NCBI RefSeq assembly: GCF_030012605.2
Contig: NZ_CP114055.2
Direction: 5' to 3' (one strand)
Source: Bergeyella_A cardium
GTDB taxonomy: Bacteria > Bacteroidota > Bacteroidia > Flavobacteriales > Weeksellaceae
Length of the DNA: 64,000 nt
Numbering within the stretch: the first letter of the stretch is position 1; each line of letters begins with the position of its first letter. Positions 7,799-16,892 of the stretch are shown here, piece by piece. The notes under the pieces were generated by a model. That model saw only the letters and a list, made by a program, of their open reading frames with translations. It was not told the origin of the DNA and did not search any database. The position numbers and the translations under genes are program-made.

Positions 7799-8822
7799 AG
7801 TCTATAATTATTTGATTAAACTCTTCTTTTTTATCAATGGATAGATTTATCGGCCAGTAAAAAATAAGACCTCTAAGGTAATCAAAAGTTTTCAATCTTA
7901 CATAATCCTTCTCGGTAGTGAGGATGAGTTTATAATCTCCAAGCTTTCGGTATTCATCCATAATCTTCTTTATATCAGCATCTGTAAAGTTATGATGATC
8001 CTTAAATTTTAAATGTTTAAAATTCTTGTTAAACTTGGAAAGATGTTCCAAAAGGGGCTTAGGATTGGCAATCCCCGTGATGAGGAGAATGTCGTAATAC
8101 GCCAGATTATTATCGGGGAGCTCGGTAGGTTTTCCCAGCCCATCTTTACCAAACACCTTTTCATCATAGCTAATAGATGAGAAAAACACCTTTTGATTCT
8201 GTGTAGGCTTTATACGAGAGATATAATACTGTTTCTTCTCCTCTGTAAGGTTATCTGGGCATTTGGAAACCATAATAACTTGTGCTCTTTTGGCTCCTAC
8301 CCGGCTCTCTCTAAGGTTGCCCGCAGGCAGTAGGAAATCCTTAAAGTAGGGGTCGTTATAATCCGTCATCAGGATGTTAAAACCTGCTTTTATCGCACGG
8401 TGCTGATAGGCATCATCCAAAAGGAGAACTTTTAAATCCATATCGGGAATCATCTTCTTTGCTCCCTCTACTCTATCTTCACAAACCCCAATAACGAAAC
8501 GATTTTTAAACCTCTCGAAGAGCTGCATAGCTTCATCACCTACCTGCCTGTAATTACTGTCGTAATTGGTAATCCTGTAGCCTTTCGTCTGCCTGCCATA
8601 ACCACGAGAGAGCACTCCCGTTCGGTAATATTGAGAAAGCAAATCGGCAAGATACATCACCATTGGAGACTTTCCAGAGCCTCCTACGGACAAATTACCT
8701 ACATTAATGATTGGGGTTCTAAACCTCGTGGACTTAAGAATTCCTATGCTATACGCCAAGTTTCGGGTAGCCGTAGCCAAATGATAAACGAGGGAAAAAG
8801 GATAGAGATACCATCTTTTCAT
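7782..8822 (-). CDS. lpxK: Tetraacyldisaccharide 4'-kinase (lipid A synthesis)
   Basis: LpxK phosphorylates the 4' position of the lipid A disaccharide precursor at the inner membrane. The 346-residue protein has an N-terminal hydrophobic stretch (about 6-28), a Walker A motif GNLSVGGSGKSP (42-53) and the family's LLDDAYQHR segment (about 134-142). It overlaps pnp by 17 bases, an arrangement also known from related genomes. A TACTTTTG box at 8830-8837 (minus strand) lies just before the start, though a matching -33 element is not obvious. The presence of lpxK agrees with a Gram-negative outer membrane. Confidence 0.95.
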   Translation of the reverse strand: MKRWYLYPFSLVYHLATATRNLAYSIGILKSTRFRTPIINVGNLSVGGSGKSPMVMYLADLLSQYYRTGVLSRGYGRQTKGYRITNYDSNYRQVGDEAMQLFERFKNRFVIGVCEDRVEGAKKMIPDMDLKVLLLDDAYQHRAIKAGFNILMTDYNDPYFKDFLLPAGNLRESRVGAKRAQVIMVSKCPDNLTEEKKQYYISRIKPTQNQKVFFSSISYDEKVFGKDGLGKPTELPDNNLAYYDILLITGIANPKPLLEHLSKFNKNFKHLKFKDHHNFTDADIKKIMDEYRKLGDYKLILTTEKDYVRLKTFDYLRGLIFYWPINLSIDKKEEFNQIIIDYVKQN

Positions 8823-8852
8823 ACGGGTACAAAAGTAGTTCTTTTCTTCCTT

Positions 8853-9908
8853 TTAATAAAATGAATCCTTAGGCAACGACCCGTAAAACTCAATAGACTC
8901 AATGATATTTTTCTCCGTGGATTGATAATCATAAATACCGCTTCCCACCGCAGAGATAAGGGAGAAATTAATCTTCCCAGACGTATTCTTTTTGTCATTG
9001 GCCATTAGGGAAATCAAGGCTTCATCTGTAAAATTCTGGATATTGAGCACTGGATAGAATTTTCTTATCGTGTTTATAATATTATCACGGGTTTCTCTAT
9101 TAATCAATCCTTCAAGACAAGAGAGATAAGTCTCGCAAATCATACCTGCTGCTACTGCTTCTCCGTGGGGAACCAAACTACCTTGTTCCAAGAAAAGGCT
9201 CTCAATAGCGTGCCCGATAGTATGCCCGAAATTCAGTGTTTTTCTGATATTTTCTTCCTTGAAATCAATACTCACCACCTTCTCTTTTATCATCATAGAT
9301 TCTTTGATGTAGGGCGAAACTGCTGCTACATTAATCTCCGAAAGAGAGGAGAGGTTCTCCCAATGCGAACGGCTGGCAATAAGACCGTGCTTAAGCATCT
9401 CTGCAAAGCCACTCCTAAGCTCTACAAAAGGAAGGCTATCTAAAAAGTTCGGATAAACGAAAACAGCTTCTGGATGGGCAAAAGTCCCCACTACATTCTT
9501 CAAAAACTGATGGTCAATCCCCGTTTTACCACCGATAGAAGCATCACACATTGCGAGGAGGCTTGTTGGCATATTTACAAAGCGAATCCCTCTCTTATAA
9601 GTAGATGCCACAAAGCCACCAAGATCGGTAATAACCCCTCCGCCAAGGTTGATGAGCAATGATTTCCTATCCGCACCGAAATCTGCCAATATCTCCCACA
9701 GTTGCGTTGCCGTTTCTATGGTTTTCATTTCCTCACCTGCTTCTATTTCTATAATTTCAAAAGGAATATCGGTCTGCATATTGAGTAAAAGCGTAGGCAA
9801 GCAGTACTCATTTGTGTTTTCATCACAAAGGATGAATATTTTAGTTGGTAAAGCCTCAGACAAATACAAATTCAGTAGAGAAAATTGAGTATCTAATATT
9901 GAAATCAT
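8853..9908 (-). CDS. aroB: 3-dehydroquinate synthase
   Basis: AroB converts DAHP to 3-dehydroquinate, the second step of the shikimate pathway. The 351-residue protein has the NAD-binding GGGVITDLGGFVAS segment (about 89-102), the metal-ligand stretch NFGHTIGHAIE (about 226-236) and HGEAVAAGM (about 247-255). It lies alone on the minus strand between lpxK and deoC, and no other aro gene is beside it. A TATTTTTG box (9932-9939) sits about 25 bases before the start, but I could not find a -33 TTG at normal distance. Confidence 0.96.
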   Translation of the reverse strand: MISILDTQFSLLNLYLSEALPTKIFILCDENTNEYCLPTLLLNMQTDIPFEIIEIEAGEEMKTIETATQLWEILADFGADRKSLLINLGGGVITDLGGFVASTYKRGIRFVNMPTSLLAMCDASIGGKTGIDHQFLKNVVGTFAHPEAVFVYPNFLDSLPFVELRSGFAEMLKHGLIASRSHWENLSSLSEINVAAVSPYIKESMMIKEKVVSIDFKEENIRKTLNFGHTIGHAIESLFLEQGSLVPHGEAVAAGMICETYLSCLEGLINRETRDNIINTIRKFYPVLNIQNFTDEALISLMANDKKNTSGKINFSLISAVGSGIYDYQSTEKNIIESIEFYGSLPKDSFY

Positions 9909-9960
9909 TTGAATTTTAATTTTTAGCTGTGCAAAAATACTAATTATATGAGGTTGGTAA

Positions 9961-10003
9961 GAGATGAAAAAAAAATCCAGAGGCTTATCAGGCTCTGGAT
10001 TTT
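9961..10003 (-). terminator. Terminator of deoC
   Basis: AAAATCCAGAG (9972-9982) pairs perfectly with CTCTGGATTTT (9993-10003). On the minus strand it ends in a run of Ts. It follows the deoC stop closely. Confidence 0.85.
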
Positions 10004-10022
10004 GTATTTGAATGATGATAGC

Positions 10023-10769
10023 TTAGTATCCTGCGCTTGAAGGAGCAGTACCTTTACCCGAAAGAGCGAGGGCAGAGGAAGTACCAATCCTCTTAACACC
10101 GAGCGCAATCATATCAAGGGCTTCTTGGTGGGTTCTAACGCCTCCCGCAGCCTTTACGGGGAGCTTACCCGCGTGGGCAATCATTATTTTAATGGCTTCT
10201 GGAGTGGCTCCATTGGGCTTTCCGCCTTCCGTTTTATAGAAACCTGTGGAAGATTTAACGAAAATCTCTTGCTCTCTACCTGCAAAACTCTCCTCTGCCC
10301 ACTGGCGAATGTGAGAAGTGATGCTGGCAATCTGCTCATCGGTAAGAGCGGCGATTTCGATAATCCATTTGGCGGTTTTATGATGTTTGAGCGCGAGAGC
10401 GGTACATTTTAGGAACTCATCTTTTACATAAGCGAGCTCATTTGCCTTAAATTTCTCGAAATTAATGACGAAATCGAGCTCATCTACGCCATCGGCAATC
10501 GCCTTTTCTGCCTCTGCGAGCTTCGCCTCTACAGATGCGGTGCCCTCGTGGAAGCCGATAACGGTACCAACCTTAACGGAGGCACTCTTTTCCTTGATAT
10601 AGTTCTTGATGAAGTGGACATATTCTGGACGAATCATCACTTCGAAGAAATGGTAGTTAATGGCCTCGTCGGTGAGCTCAATTACCTTTTTACGGGTCTC
10701 TTCTGTGGTGAGACCAGACTGTTCTGGGAGTTTTAGATAAGTGGAATCTAAAAAATTTTCTACATTCAT
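10023..10769 (-). CDS. deoC: Deoxyribose-phosphate aldolase
   Basis: DeoC splits 2-deoxyribose 5-phosphate into glyceraldehyde 3-phosphate and acetaldehyde, letting cells use deoxynucleosides. The 248-residue (beta/alpha)8 protein shows the Schiff-base lysine region FVKSSTGF (about 170-177) and the phosphate-site segment KAAGGVRT (about 205-212). A strong terminator follows. Together with the nucleoside phosphorylase 3 kb away it points to nucleoside salvage, although the two are not in one operon. Confidence 0.95.
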   Translation of the reverse strand: MNVENFLDSTYLKLPEQSGLTTEETRKKVIELTDEAINYHFFEVMIRPEYVHFIKNYIKEKSASVKVGTVIGFHEGTASVEAKLAEAEKAIADGVDELDFVINFEKFKANELAYVKDEFLKCTALALKHHKTAKWIIEIAALTDEQIASITSHIRQWAEESFAGREQEIFVKSSTGFYKTEGGKPNGATPEAIKIMIAHAGKLPVKAAGGVRTHQEALDMIALGVKRIGTSSALALSGKGTAPSSAGY

Positions 10770-10796
10770 AGCTTACTAATTTTTTATGTTAATAAT

Positions 10797-11687
10797 TCAG
10801 TTAATAATTGTCTTTGTTTGTATGATGACGGGGAAGTGATCGCTTTGTCCGCCCAAGTATCTGCTTCCGGCGAAGGTTCGCGAGGGCTTTCCGTGCTGCT
10901 TCAGTTGTTCTGGAGCAAAGATTTCTGCTTTTACAAACGCTAACGGGAAGTTTTCTGACACGAGATGTTCGGAGAAGAGAATCTGATCAAACAACAAACC
11001 CTTTGAGCGATGGAAATTGGAAAACGACCTATTGGCATAAACCTCTGAAAAAGGGTTTATCAGCTGGAAACGAGGGCTTATATTCATCAGATTTCTTATG
11101 GCTTCATCATTAGGATTGGCATTAAAATCACCGAGAATGATGACGGGCTCTTTTTGGGCGTTAAGATTGTTTATCAGATGCTCTTTGAGGGTGTTCAGTA
11201 TGATTTCTCTTTTGTTTTTTGCCTCATCTGACCCTCTTCGGGACGGGAGATGGAGGGTATAAACATTGAATATTGAGTTGCAATACTGTATTTTAGTAAA
11301 GATGATGCTTCTGGTTTCCGAAACGGGAAGAGGCTCGGAATGGAGGACCTCTATTTCCTTAGAATCATAGAGTAAAGCGGTATCTACGCCCCTTTTGTCA
11401 CGGCCTTTGTAATGTATAATGCCGTAGCTAGAAAGCGGCGGATATTGTATTAAGTCTTCCAGAGGCTGTATGCCCTGTACCTCGCATACGCCAATGATGA
11501 TCGGGAGGCTCCCGTAGGTTTTTTGTATTAATAGGAGTGTTTCTGAAATGCTTTTTAGCTTTTTTTGGTATCGGCTGAGCGACCAATTTCTCAATTGATT
11601 ATCAATATTCTGAGAACTTAGAGGATAAAATAAATTCTCCAGATTGTAAAACATCAAAAGGGCAGTATTTCCTTTGGCTCTCAGCAT
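10797..11687 (-). CDS. Endonuclease/exonuclease/phosphatase-fold protein
   Basis: The 296-residue protein belongs to the EEP superfamily of metal-dependent phosphodiesterases and nucleases. Visible motifs are the N-terminal FYNLENLF (13-20), CEVQG (about 68-72), LGDFNANPND (about 185-194) and the C-terminal GQSDHFPVII (about 279-288), which supply the metal-binding and catalytic Asn, Glu, Asp and His. No signal peptide is evident. The substrate, nucleic acid or phospholipid or other, cannot be told from sequence. The GtrA-like gene ends 9 bases before it, so the two may be co-transcribed. Confidence 0.88.
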   Translation of the reverse strand: MLRAKGNTALLMFYNLENLFYPLSSQNIDNQLRNWSLSRYQKKLKSISETLLLIQKTYGSLPIIIGVCEVQGIQPLEDLIQYPPLSSYGIIHYKGRDKRGVDTALLYDSKEIEVLHSEPLPVSETRSIIFTKIQYCNSIFNVYTLHLPSRRGSDEAKNKREIILNTLKEHLINNLNAQKEPVIILGDFNANPNDEAIRNLMNISPRFQLINPFSEVYANRSFSNFHRSKGLLFDQILFSEHLVSENFPLAFVKAEIFAPEQLKQHGKPSRTFAGSRYLGGQSDHFPVIIQTKTIIN

Positions 11688-11696
11688 TATCTTGTA

Positions 11697-12155
11697 TTAT
11701 CCATTAAAAATCATTTTCTTTTTCACGAAATAATTCAGTATTGAGGTTAGAATAATCGCAGATATTTTGCTTAAAACCTCCGCGCTAAATGTGAAAATGA
11801 TGAGTTTTAAGTGATTCTTGAAAACAAAAGTAAAAAATATTTGAAAGAAAACCAAACTCAGAAGAGTACTTAGCAATGAAACCAACATAAAGTAGGCAAA
11901 CTCCCTCCTTTTGGAGTGCTTCCCCCTCTGGAATACGAACCAAATGCTGAAGAAATAGTTCGTAATAATGCCGAGCGAGGTAGAAAAAACATTGCTCAAA
12001 GGGAAATGTATGCCGTAGAAATTGGTCTCGGAGGAGATGATTGAAGGGAGAATGAGGCTTAGTCCTTTAAAACTACTCACCTCTATCATCGCACTAAGAC
12101 CGCCCGCTATAATAAATAAGAATAGCTGTTTTTGTTTGAAAAAGATTTGCTTCAT
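11697..12155 (-). CDS. GtrA-like membrane protein
   Basis: This protein of about 152 residues has four predicted membrane helices and the GtrA/DPMS1 family pattern (N-terminal FLFIIAGGLSA, then SLGIITNYFFSIWFVF). Family members are thought to help flip lipid-linked sugars across the inner membrane; the partner glycosyltransferase is not adjacent. I chose the start at 12155 rather than an in-frame ATG at 12176, because the minus-strand promoter box TACTTTTG occupies 12174-12181. It is divergent from purA. Confidence 0.85.
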   Translation of the reverse strand: MKQIFFKQKQLFLFIIAGGLSAMIEVSSFKGLSLILPSIISSETNFYGIHFPLSNVFSTSLGIITNYFFSIWFVFQRGKHSKRREFAYFMLVSLLSTLLSLVFFQIFFTFVFKNHLKLIIFTFSAEVLSKISAIILTSILNYFVKKKMIFNG

Positions 12156-12173
12156 TGAAACACATTTGGGCTG

Positions 12174-12181
12174 CAAAAGTA
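12174..12181 (-). promoter_or_regulatory. -7 box of the GtrA gene, divergent from purA
   Basis: TACTTTTG on the minus strand, about 19 bases before the chosen start codon. The purA promoter lies about 55 bp away facing the other direction. Confidence 0.6.
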
Positions 12182-12213
12182 GTATTTAATCATAAATTAG
12201 TGTGAATTTAATT

Positions 12214-12244
12214 TTGTGGCTGATGCATTTTTAACTTACTTTTG
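12214..12244 (+). promoter_or_regulatory. Promoter of purA
   Basis: TTG at 12214-12216, 20-bp spacer, TACTTTTG at 12237-12244. The start codon at 12273 is 28 bases downstream. Confidence 0.85.
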
Positions 12245-12272
12245 TGAGCATCTAAAAAAAAGTAAAGAAAAT

Positions 12273-13559
12273 ATGTCTACCTATGTAGTTGTAGGTCTCC
12301 AATACGGAGACGAAGGTAAAGGTAAAATTACCGATGTTCTATCCGCAAAATCTGATTATGTAGTTCGTTTCCAAGGTGGTGATAATGCCGGGCACACTGT
12401 CTATGCGGGCGATGAGAAGTTCGTTCTCCACCTCCTCCCCTCAGGAGTTCTCCAATGCAAAGGGAAATGTATTATTGCCAATGGCGTAGTGGTAAATCCT
12501 AAGTCCTTTATTAAAGAAATCGAGCAAATTGAGAGCAAAGGACTCAGAACTGATCATGTATTCATCAGTAGAAGAGCTCATGTGATTATGCCTTATCACA
12601 TCCTCTTGGATACTTATAGAGAAGAAGAGCAAGGTGGAACACAAATCGGGACTACAAAAAAGGGAATCGGTCCTTGCTATGAGGATAAAATCGCTCGAGT
12701 GGGTATTCGTATGATAGATTTACTCAACCCCGAAGTACTGAGAGAAAAGATTGAGAAAAATCTGAAAGTAAAAAATGCTCTTTTTGAAAAATATTTTGGC
12801 AAACCCGCCCTTAATGTAGATGAACTCTACGAAGAATTCCTCGCTATCGGTCAGAAGCTAAAAAATAGAATCGTAGATACCGAACTTGAACTCAATGAAG
12901 CTATAAGAGTTGGAAAGAATATCCTCTTTGAAGGTGCGCAAGCCCTAATGCTGGATATTGATTTTGGGACTTATCCATTTGTAACCTCTTCTTCTCCATC
13001 TACTGGTGGGGTTTGTACAGGTGCGGGCGTACCTCCAACCAGCCTTCAAAACCTTATCGGTGTGGCTAAAGCCTATTGTACGAGGGTGGGTAATGGCCCT
13101 TTCCCTTCCGAGCTTAATGATGAACTCGGCGAGAAAATAAGACAGGTAGGGCACGAATTCGGGGCTACGACAGGCAGACCAAGACGCACAGGCTGGCTTG
13201 ACCTCGTTTCTCTGAAACACGCTTGTATGATTAATGGTATCAACAATCTTGTTATCACTAAACTCGATGTGCTGACAGGCATTAAAACATTGAAAATCGT
13301 TACCCAATACAAGACCGAAGACGGTAAAATTATAGATTACTTTACTTCATCTACAACCAAACTCTATAAGTATGAGCCTATATATCACGAGCTCGAGGGT
13401 TGGGATGAAGACATCAGCAAAGTACGCTCTTACGATGAACTTCCAGAAAATGCCAAGAAATATATTTCCTTTATAGAAAACTACCTCGGTATTAATGTCT
13501 ATCTCGTATCCGTAGGTCCAGAGCGAAACCAAAATATTATTCGTAAAGACTTGTTTTAA
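12273..13559 (+). CDS. purA: Adenylosuccinate synthase
   Basis: PurA joins IMP and aspartate, using GTP, to form adenylosuccinate, the first committed step to AMP. The 428-residue protein begins with STYVVVGLQYGDEGKGK, the GTP-binding loop, and has GGDNAGHT (38-45), the GTTKKGIGP segment (about 124-132), TGRPRRTGWLDL (about 296-307) and the GTP-site KLDVLTG motif (about 328-334). The upstream frame stays open to 12216, but this overlaps the promoter at 12214-12244, so 12273 is the start. A strong hairpin follows at 13637-13663. Confidence 0.97.
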   Translation: MSTYVVVGLQYGDEGKGKITDVLSAKSDYVVRFQGGDNAGHTVYAGDEKFVLHLLPSGVLQCKGKCIIANGVVVNPKSFIKEIEQIESKGLRTDHVFISRRAHVIMPYHILLDTYREEEQGGTQIGTTKKGIGPCYEDKIARVGIRMIDLLNPEVLREKIEKNLKVKNALFEKYFGKPALNVDELYEEFLAIGQKLKNRIVDTELELNEAIRVGKNILFEGAQALMLDIDFGTYPFVTSSSPSTGGVCTGAGVPPTSLQNLIGVAKAYCTRVGNGPFPSELNDELGEKIRQVGHEFGATTGRPRRTGWLDLVSLKHACMINGINNLVITKLDVLTGIKTLKIVTQYKTEDGKIIDYFTSSTTKLYKYEPIYHELEGWDEDISKVRSYDELPENAKKYISFIENYLGINVYLVSVGPERNQNIIRKDLF

Positions 13560-13636
13560 TCTACTATGTAAAGCTCTTATTAGTATTATATTAAAGAGCG
13601 TTTACTCTGTATAAAAAGAATTATTATAATAAATCT

Positions 13637-13663
13637 CTTCCCAGAGTTCATAGCTCTGGGAAG
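13637..13663 (+). terminator. Hairpin downstream of purA
   Basis: CTTCCCAGAG (13637-13646) pairs perfectly with CTCTGGGAAG (13654-13663) around a seven-base loop. The T-run is weak on the plus strand. The hairpin lies between the convergent purA and NUDIX genes and could serve both. Confidence 0.65.
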
Positions 13664-13730
13664 ATTAAGAAATAATATTTTTATAATACCTTTTGATTAT
13701 ATGGCTAAATAAAAAATAAGATCCAAGGTC

Positions 13731-14342
13731 TCACTTATCTTCTGCTACCCCACTTTGATTTAATACAAGATGTATGTTTTTAAAGGTATTGGGGAGGACT
13801 TTAAGGTAGATATCCTCTTCATCAAGCCATTGTACATCGGTTATGCCTTCCTCTGTTTGGGGGATGAGTTGCTCATTTCCTGTGTATTCCATCTGGAACC
13901 AGTGGGTCATTTTCAAGACATTATCTCCGTTTTTCTCAGTATAGATGTGGTAGGTAGTCATCACAGGTAATCCTAATACAAGATGGCGAAGATGGGTTTC
14001 TTCCTCGACCTCTCTCAGTGCCGCATTTTCATAGGTTTCGCCTTTTTCTATCTTTCCTTTAGGTAAATCCCATTTGTTGAGCCGATAGATGAAAAGTACT
14101 TTCCCCTCTGTATTTTTTACTATACCACCAGCAGCTTCTACTATTCTGAATTGGCTTTTGAAATTCTGCCACAGAGCTCCTATATCGGTAGAATAAATAT
14201 TGATTTCTTGTGTAGAGGTGTTTTTAATAAGATCCATCGCTATCTCTATGGTATGAGCACCTTCGTAAGGAAGAATTTTGACCGTGCTTTCGGGAGATTT
14301 AGTGAGTGATATTTTTTTTTCGTTAATAAAAACTTTATACAT
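13731..14342 (-). CDS. NUDIX hydrolase
   Basis: The protein, about 203 residues from the ATG at 14342, contains a complete Nudix box in the segment GKIEKGETYENAALREVEEE (about residues 106-125), which binds the metal and the diphosphate of the substrate. The N-terminal 70 residues are an additional domain with no motif I recognise. An upstream in-frame ATG at 14372 overlaps the -7-like box TATTTTTG at 14370-14377, so the shorter form is preferred. The substrate is unknown. The SRPBCC gene lies divergently right beside it. Confidence 0.88.
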   Translation of the reverse strand: MYKVFINEKKISLTKSPESTVKILPYEGAHTIEIAMDLIKNTSTQEINIYSTDIGALWQNFKSQFRIVEAAGGIVKNTEGKVLFIYRLNKWDLPKGKIEKGETYENAALREVEEETHLRHLVLGLPVMTTYHIYTEKNGDNVLKMTHWFQMEYTGNEQLIPQTEEGITDVQWLDEEDIYLKVLPNTFKNIHLVLNQSGVAEDK

Positions 14343-14383
14343 TTGTGAGGTATTTGAAAATTTAATGCACAAAAATATAAAAA

Positions 14384-14770
14384 ATGAACTTAGAAGGAAG
14401 AAAAATCACTGTAAATAAGTCAGTACAAGAGCTTAAAGAAATGCTGAAACATCCCTCGGACTATCAGTATTTAATGCCAGAAAGTCTGCAATTCTTTGAG
14501 ACTACAGAGAAGGGATTTAAATTCAGCCTAAAAGGGATGCCAGAGATTGCATTAGACATCAATAAGACGATTGATGGAAACATAGAGCTAAAATCTGCAA
14601 AAGCAGGGCTTGATTTCTCCTTAATAGGTCAGATGCAACCTATGAGCGACAACAAATCCGAAGTGCAGCTCCTTTTTAAAGGTAACTTCAATCCATTTAT
14701 CAAGATGATGGTAGAGAAACCTCTTCAAAACTTCATTAACAGCCTTACTGACAAGATAGAAAAACTATAG
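14384..14770 (+). CDS. SRPBCC-like small protein
   Basis: A 128-residue soluble protein (start MNLEGRKITVNKSVQELKEML, stop at 14770). The alternating strands and C-terminal helix (MMVEKPLQNFINSLTDKI) fit the SRPBCC/START-like fold, which binds hydrophobic ligands; this is fold-level recognition only. In related genomes I recall such genes beside orotate phosphoribosyltransferase and a NUDIX gene. Here the NUDIX neighbour is present but no pyrE gene lies between them. Function unknown. Confidence 0.75.
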   Translation: MNLEGRKITVNKSVQELKEMLKHPSDYQYLMPESLQFFETTEKGFKFSLKGMPEIALDINKTIDGNIELKSAKAGLDFSLIGQMQPMSDNKSEVQLLFKGNFNPFIKMMVEKPLQNFINSLTDKIEKL

Positions 14771-14818
14771 CCTCCCACTGAAACACTGCAAATCTGCATA
14801 TTCTCATATCTCCTTACG

Positions 14819-15772
14819 ATGAACTCAATTATTGATTTAGCAAAAAGATCCATTGAAACGGAAATCAGCGAACTGCACAGACTCACTGAGCGCATAGATG
14901 AAGTTTTCCTGAAAGCAGTAGAGACAATTTACTCTGCACAAGGGAAACTTATTATTGTGGGGATAGGTAAGTCCGCACACATTGCCAATAAAATCGTTGC
15001 TACAATGAATTCCACAGGTACTCCTGCACAGTTTCTCCACGCCTCAGAGGCGATACACGGCGACCTTGGGCTTATCCAGAAGCAAGATGTGGTGCTTTGT
15101 ATTTCCAATTCGGGAAATTCGCCTGAGATTGTAAGCCTCGTTCCCTACTTGAAAAGCTACTCCTCTGCCTTAATCGGTATGACGGGTAATCTTAAAAGTA
15201 AGTTAGCCGAGGGCTCAGATATCATTCTCAACACGAATGTGGAGAAGGAAGCCTGCCCGATAAAGTTGGCCCCCACGAGTTCTACGACGGTTCAGATGGC
15301 GTTGGGAGATGCTTTGGCGATTTGTCTGATGGAAATGAGGGGGTTTAAGGACACTGATTTTGCAAAATTCCACCCTGGGGGGAGTTTGGGCAAGAATCTT
15401 ACGGCTACGGTGGAGCAATTCCTCTCCCAACAAAAGCCTGAAGTCCCTGAAACGGCGGGTATCCGAGAGGTGATTATATCGATTAGTGCTTCTTCGCACG
15501 GGATTACGGTGGTAACCGATGGAGGGAAAATAACGGGCGTGATTACCGATGGAGATCTTAGGAGAATGCTGATTAATACGCAGGATTTATCTCATCTGAG
15601 GGCAAAAGATATTATGAGCAAAAGCCCTAAATCGATAGAGAAAACGGCTCTTGCGAAAGAAGCGATGAAACTCTTGAAGGAGAACAATATTGGGCAGTTG
15701 ATTGTAACAGAAAACGGTAAGTATTTTGGAATTATCGATCTGCATAGGCTGCTAGACGAAGGGATTAATTGA
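14819..15772 (+). CDS. kdsD: Arabinose-5-phosphate isomerase (KpsF/GutQ family)
   Basis: This 317-residue protein has an N-terminal SIS sugar-isomerase domain (about 30-180) with GIGKSAHIANK (51-61) and the EAIHGDLG loop (about 79-86), followed by two CBS domains (about 205-317). The family converts ribulose 5-phosphate to arabinose 5-phosphate, the precursor of the KDO sugar of lipopolysaccharide. That fits with lpxK in this window, though no other KDO genes are adjacent. The protein is full length and all sections are present. Confidence 0.92.
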   Translation: MNSIIDLAKRSIETEISELHRLTERIDEVFLKAVETIYSAQGKLIIVGIGKSAHIANKIVATMNSTGTPAQFLHASEAIHGDLGLIQKQDVVLCISNSGNSPEIVSLVPYLKSYSSALIGMTGNLKSKLAEGSDIILNTNVEKEACPIKLAPTSSTTVQMALGDALAICLMEMRGFKDTDFAKFHPGGSLGKNLTATVEQFLSQQKPEVPETAGIREVIISISASSHGITVVTDGGKITGVITDGDLRRMLINTQDLSHLRAKDIMSKSPKSIEKTALAKEAMKLLKENNIGQLIVTENGKYFGIIDLHRLLDEGIN

Positions 15773-16027
15773 AAAATTTCTCTATGAGTTATCCCCCCTT
15801 CCAATTCCTAACCAGTTTTTATTAGGTTTCCTCTTGTTGGTAGATTTATAATTTTACTTTCCAATATAGCTTTAAAAGGATAAATATAGACTCTAACATA
15901 CTATATGATTCTGTTCTAATGGAGTAAAGAAAAAAAAATGATAATTCTGCTACTCTAATAGATTAAAAATTTTCTGAAAACATAGGAATATCCTTTTCAT
16001 TGAATAAAATAAAGTCTAGGTAATATC

Positions 16028-16642
16028 TTAGATTTGTATGCTACCGCTGATCAGTTTCTCAAATTCGGAGGGGTCGTGGCTGATGATAAAGACCGTTGGC
16101 TCGTAGGTCTTATAGTGCTCAAAAATCGTATCTATCATTACTGGTCTCATCTGCCTGTCGACGGCGGAGAGGGGCTCATCTAAAAGCATAATTTTTGCCT
16201 TTTGTGCCAGTGTGCGAGCCAGTGCTACTCTCTGCTGCTGCCCACCAGAGAGCTGGTAAGGATATCGGTTTTGTAGTGGTGAGAGCTCAAAACGTTGTAA
16301 TAATTCATCGGTAAAGGGTTTATCTTTCACCTTTTGTGCAAAAGCGATATTTTCTTTTACCGTCATATTAGGAAAGAGGGCATAATCTTGAAACATCAAC
16401 GAAATATCCCTTTTCTGCGGTGGTAATGACAGGTTTTGCTGAGTATCGAGAAGGGTTTGGGAGGTGGATATCCGACCGAAATCAGGCTGTATAATGCCTG
16501 CAAGAATTTTAAAAAAAGTAGTTTTCCCTATTCCAGACTTACCGAATACGCCTATAAAGCTCCCTTCATCAATCGTAGCATCTACCTCTAAGCATTTCTC
16601 TCCTTCGGAAGTGAGAATAGGGTGTTTAATGGATATTTCCAT
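16028..16642 (-). CDS. modC: Molybdate-type ABC transporter ATP-binding protein
   Basis: A 204-residue ABC ATPase with Walker A GKSGIGKTT (34-42), the Q-loop, signature LSGGQQQRVALARTL (about 130-144) and Walker B KIMLLDEPLSAVD (about 150-162). It lacks the C-terminal molybdate-binding MOP domain of the longer ModC, which is common in short Bacteroidota forms. The assignment to molybdate rests on the ModB fragment only 4 bases upstream and the molybdoenzyme remains beyond. With its permease partner truncated, it is probably no longer part of a working importer, unless another permease exists elsewhere. Confidence 0.82.
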   Translation of the reverse strand: MEISIKHPILTSEGEKCLEVDATIDEGSFIGVFGKSGIGKTTFFKILAGIIQPDFGRISTSQTLLDTQQNLSLPPQKRDISLMFQDYALFPNMTVKENIAFAQKVKDKPFTDELLQRFELSPLQNRYPYQLSGGQQQRVALARTLAQKAKIMLLDEPLSAVDRQMRPVMIDTIFEHYKTYEPTVFIISHDPSEFEKLISGSIQI

Positions 16643-16646
16643 AGGA

Positions 16647-16892
16647 TTAGAACTGTATTTTGAACTTTTTATTAATACTGAAAATCAAAAGCAGGATAAG
16701 AAATGAGAAGATGAAAAGGACGAAAGCATAGCGATTGGCTGCCTCAAAATTCAGTGCCTGAACCTGGTCATAAATAGCTACGGAAGCGATTCTGGTTTCA
16801 TTCGCAATATTCCCACCGACCATAATAACCACTCCAAACTCGCCTATACAGTGCGCAAATGAAAGTGCAATTCCCGTGATAATGGAAGTGCA
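16647..16892 (-). pseudogene. modB: 3' fragment of the molybdate permease gene (ModB C-terminus)
   Basis: The minus frame reads back from the stop at 16647 through the permease signature FAHCIGEFGVVIMVGGNI, encoded at about 16809-16862, and one last membrane helix, then continues to about 16892, where it runs into a TAA at 16893-16895. ModB is normally about 220 residues; about 80 remain. The sequence is clearly homologous up to about 16884-16890 and then switches abruptly to plus-strand molybdoenzyme coding sequence. So the 5' two thirds of modB are missing. The position next to modC matches an ancestral modBC operon. Confidence 0.88.

Noticed and set aside
15773..16027. Possible small gene or RNA between kdsD and modC
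   Set aside because: The stretch is AT-rich with stops in all frames and no hairpin or promoter pair that stands out.
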